Assembly: GCA_030812955.1 (NCBI GenBank)
Contig: JAUSTR010000001.1
Span: forward strand, 1 to 64,000
DNA length: 64,000 nt
Direction of reading: 5' to 3'
Source of the DNA: Bacillus alveayuensis
GTDB lineage: Bacteria > Bacillota > Bacilli > Bacillales > Aeribacillaceae
Shown here in pieces: positions 36,623 through 45,050 of the stretch. The first letter of the stretch is position 1; the number at the start of each line of letters is the position of its first letter. Under the pieces are notes generated by a model that was not told where the DNA came from, did no database searches, and worked only from the letters and a program-made list of their open reading frames with translations. The translations under genes were made by a program, and so were the position numbers.

Positions 36623-37016
36623 GAGTGTGTCCTCCAAATTGATTTTTACATAATTTAAATTTTTTGCTAAGTATCTCGTTAAGAAAGATTACACAATATA
36701 ACAAGATGTTTCTTGTTTACCAATTTGAAGAGCTATTTCGGAGCAGGTAACCTGTATCACGCTGCACTTTTATCTAAAAGAATTTAACTCCATTTTATAT
36801 TTTAGAATATTTCAACTGTATCTAGTAATTCTCTATTTCATAAGATTGAGTCAAGAGTTTGTGGGAGATTTTTTTGATGTTTTTATACGTTGGATATATT
36901 TAGTTTTAACAACTTGATTTTTATAGGTATTTTGTAAGCGTTTTCTAATCCTCTCATCCTGTTTGTGTGTGCCTTCTTCGCTTTTTTTAAAACCCTTTCA
37001 ATGCTTTTAATCGGCT

Positions 37017-37179
37017 TTAACAATATTCGCTCAAGATCTGTTTTACTGGTGTTCCAGTTTGATAAAGCTCAACCACCATTTCCTTAAATTCAGCATGATA
37101 ACTTTTACGTTTTTCGCTTGTGTTACCCATAGCAGGACACATCCCTTCGTTAATATTATATTTCACTAAAGGGTGTCCA
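37017..37179 (-). mobile_element. IS3-type element remnant (end plus OrfA start)
   Basis: On the minus strand an IS-like end TGGACACCCTTTAG begins at 37179. A transposase OrfA start (ATG at 37130) reads MGNTSEKRKSYHAEFKEMVV then ELYQTGTPVKQILSEYC before a TAA at 37017. This is the N-terminal helix-turn-helix of IS3-family OrfA. The rest of OrfA, all of OrfB and the other end were not found. Confidence 0.65.
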
Positions 37180-37566
37180 TGAAACTATACTAGCATCAAT
37201 GTGAAATTGCCCGAAATAGAGTAGGTAACAACAAAATAAAAGAATTAACCGATTATTTTTGGATGCAATTAAAGAATGAGTTTGGCGAGAAGGTTGTATT
37301 GAATGGACACTTGGAGCAATGGTTACCTAATACATTGAATGTGAGTTTTGTGAATAAGATCGGTCAAGACATATTATCTTCAATCCCTAATCTTGCTGCT
37401 TCTACTGGTTCCGCTTCATTCTGGCAGTATTGAACTATCACCAGTTTTGAAGGAGATGAAAGTACCTGAAAATGTTGGCAAGGGTGCAATTAGATTTAGT
37501 TTAGGTATGTATACAACGAAAGATGAGATTAATCAAGTCATTCAATGGTTAAAAGAAATAATGTAA
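37180..37566 (+). pseudogene. Decayed cysteine desulfurase (NifS/IscS-like), C-terminal part
   Basis: The frame reads CEIARNRVGNNKIKELTDYF, then LNGHLEQWLPNTLNVSF, then LAASTGSA. After a frame change at 37416 it reads HSGSIELSPVLKEMKVPENV and GAIRFSLGMYTTKDEI to a TAA at 37566. Together this is the C-terminal third of a NifS-type enzyme. Two bases of the expected catalytic Cys codon (TGT) are missing. The 5' part is cut off at the IS remnant. Confidence 0.75.
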
Positions 37567-37629
37567 AACATATTAGGCATGCCAAAAGATTAAAATAAGT
37601 CATGCTTATTTTTTTCTAGAACAGAAATA

Positions 37630-37679
37630 TTTACAAAATAAACCTTATGTGATACTATTCAATTTATAAGTTGAATAGT
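37630..37679 (+). promoter_or_regulatory. Promoter with long palindromic operator
   Basis: TTTACA (37630-37635), 17-base spacer, TACTAT (37653-37658). A palindrome with perfect 9-base arms ACTATTCAA and TTGAATAGT (37654-37662, 37671-37679) and a nearly symmetric centre overlaps the -10. It would let the ArsR-type regulator encoded next repress its own operon. Confidence 0.75.
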
Positions 37680-37706
37680 TGAATGCCTTTCGGAGGAGGT
37701 GTTGTA

Positions 37707-38354
37707 TTGGAACCTAGAGAATTTAAAGATTTTATTTATGGTGAGTTTGCCCGTATTGGAAAGGCATTATCTAGTCCGAAGAGGTTAGAATTATTAGACT
37801 TGTTAACACAGGGACCTAAATCAGTTGAATATTTGGCAACTGAAACAAAAATGAGTGTTGCTAATACTTCAAAGCACTTACAGACTTTACTTGAAGCAAA
37901 GTTAGTGATGTTTGCTAAAGAGAAAAATTATGTCATTTATCGATTAGCCAGTGAAAAAGTTAGAAATTTGGTCTTGGCTTTAAGAAAAACAGCAGAAGAC
38001 CGAATTGCAGAGATAAATTATGTTAGGAACGATTTTATTTTAAGAAAGAATAAATTGAAGACAATTACTATTGAGGATCTGATCAAGAAAATGGAAGAAG
38101 GTTCAATTATATTAATTGATGTAAGACCTGTTGATGAATATGAGTCAGGACATATTCCAAATTCTATATCTATGCCCACTTCGGAACTGGAAGAAAGACT
38201 TAGTTCCTTACCAAAAGAAAAAGAAATTGTTGCTTATTGTCGAGGGCCCTATTGTGTTTATGCGACAGAAGCAGTTGAACTTCTACGTTCTAAGGGATAC
38301 AATGCGTTGTTGCTTGAAGTAGGCGTGAATGAGTGGAAACAAATACAACATTAA
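37707..38354 (+). CDS. ArsR-family regulator fused to a rhodanese domain
   Basis: Protein of 215 aa. Residues about 10-85 form an ArsR winged helix (ALSSPKRLELLDLLTQGPKS, MSVANTSKHLQTLLEAKLV). Residues about 115-210 form a rhodanese domain with ILIDVRPVDEYESGHIPNS and the active loop CRGPYC. The two Cys of that loop are the only cysteines in the protein. CGGAGGAGGTG lies 6 bases before a TTG (37707), so I prefer it to the ATG at 37683, which has no ribosome site. The gene leads a sulfur-related operon. Confidence 0.88.
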   Translation: MEPREFKDFIYGEFARIGKALSSPKRLELLDLLTQGPKSVEYLATETKMSVANTSKHLQTLLEAKLVMFAKEKNYVIYRLASEKVRNLVLALRKTAEDRIAEINYVRNDFILRKNKLKTITIEDLIKKMEEGSIILIDVRPVDEYESGHIPNSISMPTSELEERLSSLPKEKEIVAYCRGPYCVYATEAVELLRSKGYNALLLEVGVNEWKQIQH

Positions 38355-38369
38355 ACAGGGGGTATAAAT

Positions 38370-39095
38370 ATGTTATTTCGTCAATATTTGCATACGAATC
38401 CAGTTGCTGCCTCTTACTTATTTGGTTGTGGAAGTCAGTCACAAGGAGTGGTTGTCGATCCTTTAGAAGAAGTGGATTTCTATATTAAAGAAGCCGAAAA
38501 GTTAGGATTAAACATTGTTTATGTTATTGATACACATTTACACGCAGACCATATTTCAGGTGCTAGAAAGTTAGCAGAAAAAACAGGTGCTAAATATATT
38601 CTTCATAGTTCAGCCGAAACTACATTTGATTTTACACCAGTGAAAGATGAGGAAGAATTAATGGTTGGGAATACCAAATTAACATTTTTACATACACCCG
38701 GTCATACACCAGAACACATTTCTATTGTTGTAACAGATACAACAAGAGGAGATGAACCGTGGTTTGTTCTTACTGGTCATACATTAATGGTTGGAGACGC
38801 TGGACGGACGGAATTGGCTTCATCTCCTGAAGAAGGAGCAAATAACTTATACGACAGTTTGCAAAAATTAATGAAATTAGATGATCATATGGAAGTATAT
38901 CCGGGAGCATTTTCTGGTTCTGTATGTGGGAGAGGTCTAAGTGGTAAACCATCTTCCACAATTGGATTTGAAAGACGTTTTAATCTTGCTTTACAAAAAA
39001 AGAATAAAGAAGAGTTTGTGAAATTTATGACTGAAGAAGTTCCGCCACAACCAGAAAATTTTAAAGAAATTAGAAAAGCGAATCAAGGAAAATAA
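38370..39095 (+). CDS. MBL-fold metallo-hydrolase, persulfide-dioxygenase-like
   Basis: Metallo-beta-lactamase-fold enzyme of 241 aa with THLHADHISG, HTPGHTPEH and MVGDAGRTEL as metal ligands, plus CGRGLSGKPSSTIGFERRF, the block shared by ETHE1/CstB-type persulfide dioxygenases. These oxidise glutathione or coenzyme A persulfide, or similar. It lacks the C-terminal rhodanese of CstB. The preceding gene supplies one in a different protein. It follows the regulator by 15 bases after a GGGGG site. Confidence 0.85.
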   Translation: MLFRQYLHTNPVAASYLFGCGSQSQGVVVDPLEEVDFYIKEAEKLGLNIVYVIDTHLHADHISGARKLAEKTGAKYILHSSAETTFDFTPVKDEEELMVGNTKLTFLHTPGHTPEHISIVVTDTTRGDEPWFVLTGHTLMVGDAGRTELASSPEEGANNLYDSLQKLMKLDDHMEVYPGAFSGSVCGRGLSGKPSSTIGFERRFNLALQKKNKEEFVKFMTEEVPPQPENFKEIRKANQGK

Positions 39096-39098
39096 GAA

Positions 39099-39128
39099 GA
39101 AAGCCTGAATGAATTCAGGCTTTCTTAA
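39099..39128 (+). terminator. Hairpin between the metallo-hydrolase and MFS genes
   Basis: Eleven-base-pair perfect stem GAAAGCCTGAA/TTCAGGCTTTC (39099-39109, 39114-39124) with a 4-base loop. The following tail is short (TTAAAT), so it may only partly terminate or may stabilise the upstream mRNA. Confidence 0.5.
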
Positions 39129-39143
39129 ATGGAGATGAAAGTA

Positions 39144-40388
39144 ATGGTACAACCAAAAATTGGAATTAAAGAGAATCTGTTTCAATTTCTTTTGTTAGTC
39201 GTTACAAACTTGTTTGTTGGATCGATGGTAGGGATTGAACGAACTGTTCTACCGTTATTAGGTGAGGAACAGTTTGGTTTGGCTTCTACAAGCGCAGCCC
39301 TTTCCTTTATCATTAGTTTTGGTTTTTCTAAGGCGATTGTCAATTATTTTGCAGGGCAAATTGCTGATCAGTTTGGCAGGAAAAGAGTTCTCTTGTTAGG
39401 TTGGGTCGTTGGTTTATTTGTACCTATTCTCACTATTTTCGCACATGCATGGTGGGTAATTGTATTTGCAAATATTTTATTAGGTATTAACCAAGGACTG
39501 ACTTGGTCAATGACAGTTAATATGAAGATAGACATTTCCAAAGCGAATCAAAGAGGAACAGCAGTAGGTTTAAATGAATTCGCAGGCTATTCTGGTGTGG
39601 CAATAATGGCTGCAGTATCAGGTTATGTTGCTTCTTCCTACTCATTAAGACCAGAGCCGTTTTATTTAGGGATCGGTATTGTCATTATTGGAATTTTATT
39701 ATCTTTAATTGTAAAGGATACTGGGCAGCATCTAAAGATTCAAATTCGAGATAATGCCACAAAAACTAAGAGCAATAATAATTTATCATCCAAAGAGGTA
39801 TTTAACTTAACAACATGGAAGGATAAAAACCTTTCTAGTATTAGTTTTTCTGGATTGACAACAAATTTGAAAGATGGGATGGCTTGGGGGCTCTTTCCTT
39901 TATATTTTACTAATGCAGGTTTAAGTGTAAGTCAAATAGGTACAATAGTAGCCATATATCCAGCCGCATGGGGATTCTTTCAGTTGTTTACGGGAGTATT
40001 GAGTGATAAAGTCGGAAGGAAAAAATTAATTACCTATGGAATGTGGACACAAGCATTTGCCCTTTGGTATATCTTATTTGTTAACAGTTTTTCTTTATGG
40101 ATTTTAGGTGCTATCCTTTTAGGTTTAGGTACAGCAATGGTTTATCCAACCTTGCAGGCAGCAATTGGTGATGTTGCAGCACCTAACTGGCGTGCATCTT
40201 CAATGGGAGTGTACCGTTTTTGGAGAGATAGTGGTTATGCGTTTGGTGCATTAATTGCTGGAATAATCGCAGATTTATTAGGTGTAACATGGGCAATTGG
40301 GCTAGTGGCCTTATTACCTTTTTTTGCAGGATTATACTCAAGTATGCGCATGAATGAAACTTTAAAAATAAAATCCATACAAAAATAA
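39144..40388 (+). CDS. Major facilitator superfamily transporter
   Basis: Membrane transporter of 414 aa with about twelve hydrophobic segments. MFS loop motifs are visible: QIADQFGRKRVLLLGW between helices 2-3 and VLSDKVGRKKLITYG in the second half. The substrate is unknown. Its place after a persulfide dioxygenase suggests export or import of a sulfur oxyanion, which is an inference. GGAGATG fits the ATG at 39144 better than the two earlier ATGs. Confidence 0.85.
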   Translation: MVQPKIGIKENLFQFLLLVVTNLFVGSMVGIERTVLPLLGEEQFGLASTSAALSFIISFGFSKAIVNYFAGQIADQFGRKRVLLLGWVVGLFVPILTIFAHAWWVIVFANILLGINQGLTWSMTVNMKIDISKANQRGTAVGLNEFAGYSGVAIMAAVSGYVASSYSLRPEPFYLGIGIVIIGILLSLIVKDTGQHLKIQIRDNATKTKSNNNLSSKEVFNLTTWKDKNLSSISFSGLTTNLKDGMAWGLFPLYFTNAGLSVSQIGTIVAIYPAAWGFFQLFTGVLSDKVGRKKLITYGMWTQAFALWYILFVNSFSLWILGAILLGLGTAMVYPTLQAAIGDVAAPNWRASSMGVYRFWRDSGYAFGALIAGIIADLLGVTWAIGLVALLPFFAGLYSSMRMNETLKIKSIQK

Positions 40389-40465
40389 TAAACGGGATAG
40401 TAATTATACAATGCTTAACAAACAAATTTATGGAACAGATCGGCTAATGAACGATAACGACTAGG

Positions 40466-40496
40466 ACAGATGTCTCTTATATAGGATCTGTTTTTT
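40466..40496 (+). terminator. Terminator after the MFS gene
   Basis: Stem ACAGAT/ATCTGT (40466-40471, 40486-40491), 14-base loop and six T. Confidence 0.6.
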
Positions 40497-40557
40497 ATTG
40501 CATCAGGCAGCTCAGGTAATTATCAAGCTCCAATGGCTACCGTTATAATATGTAAAG

Positions 40558-40600
40558 AAGGTGCTTAGCCCAACACTTTTAGGGTTAGGCACCTTTTTAG
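40558..40600 (+). terminator. Second, stronger terminator hairpin
   Basis: Fourteen-base-pair stem (40558-40571 with 40582-40595, two wobble pairs), 10-base loop and T-run. Together with the preceding hairpin it isolates the sulfur cluster from cdaR. The remaining gap to 40728 shows nothing else. Confidence 0.75.
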
Positions 40601-40728
40601 GTCAAGAAAGCATGCATAAAAAGGAATTCGCATGCACGCTCAAAATTTGATATTGCTATCAAATAGTGGTATAAAATCGTGATATTCATTTAACATATTA
40701 TCTATACTTTAGAAAGAGAGGTTAACTT

Positions 40729-41898
40729 ATGAAAATCACACGTCAATTAGCTGAACCAATTTTAGCCAAGTTAAGTGAATTTTTAGATTACAACATAAAT
40801 GTAATGAATGATCAAGGGGTTATCGTCGCAAGTAGTGACCCCTCACGTATTGATCAAATTCACGAAGGAGCAATCCATGTCATTTCTAACAAGAAACCTT
40901 TAGTGATCTCACCTGATGATTTAGATAGATTTGCTGGTTCAAAACCTGGGGTGAACCTACCCATCGAATTTTTAGGTGAAATCGTAGGAGTTGTTGGTGT
41001 GACTGGAGATCCTGATGAACTGTATAAGTTTGCTAGGATTATTAAAATTACTGTTGAGGTTATGATTCAACAAGTTTATGTAAACAATCACCTTCAATAT
41101 AAGAATAAACTAATAGAAAATTGGATTTATGATTTAATTCACCCACAACTATTTGATGCAAAAACATTAGAACAAAACGGAAAACATTTGCTGAATATAG
41201 ATTTTAATATGGAAATGGCTGTTTTTTTATTGCATTTCTCGGATTTAACAATATCTAATGGTTGGGAAAATATTGATGTAATGATGAAATTAAATCAAAA
41301 AAAAGATGAAATTTTAAGTGGAATTGAGGCTGTAATCCCATCTGTTTCTTTTTACTCTTTTATTGATAATGAAACATGCTTAGTGGCGATTAAGTGTAAA
41401 GGTGATAAGGTGGTGGAAGAGAAGCAAATTGCACATAAGTTGCATAACTATTTTAAACAATACAAATTATCATTGCGAATAGGAATTGGAAATCGAGCAA
41501 TAGGGGTTGAAGGCTACCGAGATTCCTATTTTCAGGCTAAACAGAGTTTGGAACTAATGCGAATATTTAATTCGGAAAAACGATCAACACACATTTCAGA
41601 ATGGAAATTGACTCGTTTACTTGCGAGCATCCCAGAAAAGTTGCGTAATGAATTTATAGATCAATTTTTTTCAGGAAAACATCAGCTTAATACTGAATTG
41701 ATTCATACATTAGAAGTTCTATTTAATTGTCAGCTGAAAATGAAGGATACGGCAGAGGCGCTTCACATTCATCGAAACACCTTACAATATCGGTTAGACA
41801 GGATCCAACATCAAATCGGCTTAGATCCGCGAAATTTTCATGATGCGGTCATTTTACTGGTGTTATTATATCTCATGAAAATAAATGATTATCAATAA
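40729..41898 (+). CDS. cdaR: CdaR-family regulator (sugar diacid / glycerate)
   Basis: Transcription activator of 389 aa. The N-terminal sugar-diacid-binding domain spans about 1-135 (DQGVIVASSDPSRIDQIHEGA, KPGVNLPIEFLGEIVGVVG). A GGDEF-like middle follows, and the C-terminal PucR-type helix-turn-helix reads MKDTAEALHIHRNTLQYRLDRI. It lies just before glycerate kinase and a GntP permease on the same strand, so it probably controls them in response to glycerate or a sugar diacid. AGAGAGG precedes the ATG. Confidence 0.9.
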   Translation: MKITRQLAEPILAKLSEFLDYNINVMNDQGVIVASSDPSRIDQIHEGAIHVISNKKPLVISPDDLDRFAGSKPGVNLPIEFLGEIVGVVGVTGDPDELYKFARIIKITVEVMIQQVYVNNHLQYKNKLIENWIYDLIHPQLFDAKTLEQNGKHLLNIDFNMEMAVFLLHFSDLTISNGWENIDVMMKLNQKKDEILSGIEAVIPSVSFYSFIDNETCLVAIKCKGDKVVEEKQIAHKLHNYFKQYKLSLRIGIGNRAIGVEGYRDSYFQAKQSLELMRIFNSEKRSTHISEWKLTRLLASIPEKLRNEFIDQFFSGKHQLNTELIHTLEVLFNCQLKMKDTAEALHIHRNTLQYRLDRIQHQIGLDPRNFHDAVILLVLLYLMKINDYQ

Positions 41899-42030
41899 TC
41901 AATATTGTTCGTTTGCACAAAAAAATATGTCTAAATTGTGAAAAGATTATTAATTTGCCCATTGTTTTTGTTCATTTAAATATAGTTTAATAAATATAAG
42001 TTTTCGAAAAATATTGAAAAAGGTGTTTGT

Positions 42031-43158
42031 ATGAATATCGTTATAGCTCCTGATTCTTATAAAGGTAGTTTATCAGCATTAGAAGTAGGAAAAACGATAA
42101 AGAAAGCTTTTCTAAAAGAGATACCGGATGCAACAATTGACGTCATTCCGATGGCTGACGGTGGAGAAGGGACGTTAGAAACGCTTGTCTATTCTACAAA
42201 TGGAAAGCGAATTCAAATAAACGTGACAGGTCCTCTTGGTGATCCCATAGAATCGGAATACGGAGTGCTTGGTGACGGCAAAACAGTTGTTATAGAGGTA
42301 GCAAAAATTGCTGGTTTACCAATGATACCTCCTGAAAAACGTAATCCAATGAAAACTACAACTTTTGGTATAGGGGATGCTATTTTACGAGCAGCCAATT
42401 CCGGTTATAGAAATTTTATTATCGGTCTTGGAGGGAGCGCTACAAATGATGGCGGACTCGGAATGCTAAAAGCTTTAGGAGTCACATTTTTAGATGAAGA
42501 TGGGAATGTTGTTAAACCAATTGGTTCCTCGCTATTGAGGGTGCAAAGTGTAGATTTTTCTACCATAAATGCGATTGTAAAAGAGTGTCATTTTCGAATT
42601 GCTAGTGATGTCGATAATCCGTTATGTGGAGAACAAGGTGCAACGGCCGTATTTGGCCCTCAAAAAGGGGCTACTCCCAAACAGGTTGAAGAGCTTGATC
42701 AAGCATTAAAAAACTACGCAAATTTGATCGAGAGTGATCTTGGAAAACAGTATCAAAATATGCCTGGAGCTGGTGCTGCAGGAGGATTAGGATATTCCTT
42801 TCTGTTAATTGGAGGGGAGATCATTTCTGGAGCAGAAATTGTTGCTGAGGCAACGGGGCTTGTTGAAAAAATAAAGTGCGCAAATTGGGTGATTACAGGA
42901 GAAGGCCAAAGTGATTATCAAACACTTTATGGAAAGGTCCCATCGTTTATTGCGAAAACGGCAAATAAGTATAAGATACCAACGATACTACTTTCTGGTG
43001 GACTTGGGCAAGGATATGAACAACTTTATGATTATTTCGTAAGCTGCCATTCTATTACAGCTGGTCCAATCAGTTTAGAGGATTGTATGGAAAATGCTCG
43101 GGAACTTCTTTTTTATCAATCGAGAAATATCGCAAGGTTAATTCAGGCTAAAAAATAA
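42031..43158 (+). CDS. glxK: Glycerate kinase (GlxK/GarK type)
   Basis: Phosphorylates glycerate, feeding it into glycolysis. The 375-aa protein starts APDSYKGSLSALEVG and has PMADGGEGT, GLGGSATNDGGLGML and GAAGGLGYSFL, characteristic of class I glycerate kinases. Which carbon is phosphorylated cannot be read here. AAAAAGGTG precedes the ATG. The GntP permease gene follows after 34 bases. Confidence 0.92.
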   Translation: MNIVIAPDSYKGSLSALEVGKTIKKAFLKEIPDATIDVIPMADGGEGTLETLVYSTNGKRIQINVTGPLGDPIESEYGVLGDGKTVVIEVAKIAGLPMIPPEKRNPMKTTTFGIGDAILRAANSGYRNFIIGLGGSATNDGGLGMLKALGVTFLDEDGNVVKPIGSSLLRVQSVDFSTINAIVKECHFRIASDVDNPLCGEQGATAVFGPQKGATPKQVEELDQALKNYANLIESDLGKQYQNMPGAGAAGGLGYSFLLIGGEIISGAEIVAEATGLVEKIKCANWVITGEGQSDYQTLYGKVPSFIAKTANKYKIPTILLSGGLGQGYEQLYDYFVSCHSITAGPISLEDCMENARELLFYQSRNIARLIQAKK

Positions 43159-43192
43159 GCCAATAATGCCATTATGTAAGGGGGATGGAGAA

Positions 43193-44548
43193 ATGCAAGG
43201 GGGTTTGTTATTTCTAGTCATTTTATTAGGTGTAGGTTTTATTATTTTTGCTTCTGCGAAATTGAAGCTACATCCTTTTTTATCTTTACTTTTAGCAGCA
43301 TTCTTAGTTGGGGTATTAGCTGGACTTCCGCTTACTGATGTGGTTGATGCTGTAAATAACGGTTTCGGTGGGCTTATGGGCTATATTGGTCTTGTGATCG
43401 TAGCTGGTACAATCATTGGAACGATTTTAGAAAGATCAGGAGCAGCTCTAAAAATGGCAGAGGTAGTGCTCCGTGTTGTTGGTGAAAAACGTCCGCAATT
43501 TGCAATGTCATTAATTGGAGCTATTGTGAGTATACCAGTATTCTGTGATTCTGGTTATGTTATTTTATCGAGTTTAAAGAAAGCGCTTGCTAAGAGAGCA
43601 AAGGTTGCGTTAGCTTCAATGTCTGTTGCTCTCGCAACTGGTTTATATGCCACTCATACATTGGTACCGCCAACTCCTGGTCCAATTGCGGCTGCAGGAA
43701 ACATTGGAGCAAGTAATTATCTAGGAACAATTATTCTTATCGGAATAATCGTCGCTATTCCCACAATTTTAGTAGGTTACATTTGGGCAGTGAAAGTTGC
43801 AAGTAAAATTGAAGTTGAAGGAGAAGATAATACTTCATTAGATTATGATGAAATTGTAAAAGGGTTTGGTACGCTCCCTTCCGCGTGGAAATCGTTTGCA
43901 CCAATTGTTTTACCGATTATGTTAATCGGATTAGGATCTGTCATTAAATTCTTTGGCTGGACAGGAACGTTTGCAAATATTCTTTTATTCTTTGGTCAAC
44001 CTGTTGTTGCCCTATTAATTGGTGTCTTAATTGCCTTTACTTTAATGCCAAAGTTAAATGAAGAAACGTTAACTGGGTGGATTGGAGATGGAATTAAAGA
44101 CGCATCTAATATTCTCTTAATTACTGGTGCAGGGGGTGCTTTTGGTTCTGTAATTAAAGCAACTCCTGTAGCGGATCTTATTCAAGGTATAGCTGATGGC
44201 GGTCTTTTAAATGGAGCATTCATATTATTAATCCCTTTTATTGTTGCAGCCGCTTTGAAAACTGCACAAGGTTCATCCACAGCTGCTCTTGTCGTTACAT
44301 CGACACTAATTGCTCCAGTACTTCCCGAAATGGGTATAGAGGGTCAAGTTCCATTAGCACTTGTTGTAATGGCAGTAGGTGCAGGAGCAATGGCAGTTAG
44401 TCACGTAAATGACAGCTACTTTTGGGTTGTTACACAGTTTAGCGGTATGAAGGTAACAGATGCGTATAAAGCACAAACAGCAGCTACCTTATTACAAGGG
44501 GTTACAGCACTTGTCTTTACAATGATTTTATGGGTTATTTTGGTCTAG
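43193..44548 (+). CDS. GntP-family permease
   Basis: Gluconate:H+ symporter family transporter of 451 aa with about twelve hydrophobic segments. Typical blocks are AGTIIGTILERSGAALKMAEVVLRVVG, HTLVPPTPGPIAAAGNIGA, KTAQGSSTAALVVTS and SHVNDSYFWVVTQFSGM. Its place after glycerate kinase suggests glycerate or a related hydroxy acid as substrate. The ATG at 43193 follows TAAGGGGGA; an earlier ATG at 43166 lacks a site. Confidence 0.88.
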   Translation: MQGGLLFLVILLGVGFIIFASAKLKLHPFLSLLLAAFLVGVLAGLPLTDVVDAVNNGFGGLMGYIGLVIVAGTIIGTILERSGAALKMAEVVLRVVGEKRPQFAMSLIGAIVSIPVFCDSGYVILSSLKKALAKRAKVALASMSVALATGLYATHTLVPPTPGPIAAAGNIGASNYLGTIILIGIIVAIPTILVGYIWAVKVASKIEVEGEDNTSLDYDEIVKGFGTLPSAWKSFAPIVLPIMLIGLGSVIKFFGWTGTFANILLFFGQPVVALLIGVLIAFTLMPKLNEETLTGWIGDGIKDASNILLITGAGGAFGSVIKATPVADLIQGIADGGLLNGAFILLIPFIVAAALKTAQGSSTAALVVTSTLIAPVLPEMGIEGQVPLALVVMAVGAGAMAVSHVNDSYFWVVTQFSGMKVTDAYKAQTAATLLQGVTALVFTMILWVILV

Positions 44549-44670
44549 TAGGATTTGTGTGAAAGGAAATAACCTTAAACGATTGGTTAAGATCTCTAAT
44601 CTATAATTAATTGTCAATTTTAACAGCAACAGCTCGCAATGCATCCATTCTTCAATTTTTCGACATTTGC

Positions 44671-44699
44671 TTGCACAGAGTGTGAAAATTTTTTAAAAT
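44671..44699 (+). promoter_or_regulatory. Promoter of the leuS leader
   Basis: TTGCAC (44671-44676), 17-base spacer and TAAAAT (44694-44699, one change from consensus), about 35 bases before the T-box RNA. Confidence 0.5.
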
Positions 44700-44733
44700 A
44701 AAAGTGGAAAATTTGATAATTTGACAAACGGTG

Positions 44734-44934
44734 AAAAGGACTAGTAGTGAATGAAACGCGTTAAGAGAGTTGACGGGTGGTGCGAGTCAACCGATGTTCA
44801 TTCGCGAACTCCCCTTTGAGTTACAGGTGTGAAATGATTCATCAGAGTAATGCCTTGTCGTGATAGTCCACGTTACGGAAATGAGCGAGCGCATGTTGTG
44901 CTAAATTGGGTGGTACCGCGGGAAGATTCATATC
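44734..44934 (+). promoter_or_regulatory. T-box leader of leuS
   Basis: The conserved T-box sequence GGGTGGTACCGCGG lies at 44908-44921 and is followed by a terminator hairpin. The upstream part folds into paired segments such as GAATGAA with TTCATTC. CTC at 44809-44811 is a candidate leucine specifier codon, but I have not proven its position in stem I. Uncharged tRNA-Leu should prevent termination. Confidence 0.9.
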
Positions 44935-44967
44935 CTCTCGTCCCTTTTTGGGATGAGAGTTTTTTAT
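44935..44967 (+). terminator. T-box-controlled terminator
   Basis: Stem CTCTCGTCCC/GGGATGAGAG (44935-44944, 44950-44959, one wobble), loop TTTTT, then a T-run. Confidence 0.9.
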
Positions 44968-45050
44968 TTCTCGTTTTTCTTATGACAAAAAGCCTTATTT
45001 TTCTTAAAACGGTTTATACTGTTAACATCATGAAAAAAGGAGGAGGCAAT

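Noticed and set aside
38370..39095. Metallo-hydrolase as glyoxalase II
   Set aside because: The block CGRGLSGKPSSTIGFE and the sulfur-related neighbours favour a persulfide dioxygenase, though activity is unproven.
44850..45050. N-terminal extension of leuS by 67 codons
   Set aside because: It lies in the T-box RNA and its terminator; the ATG at 45051 has a strong ribosome site and the normal LeuRS N-terminus.
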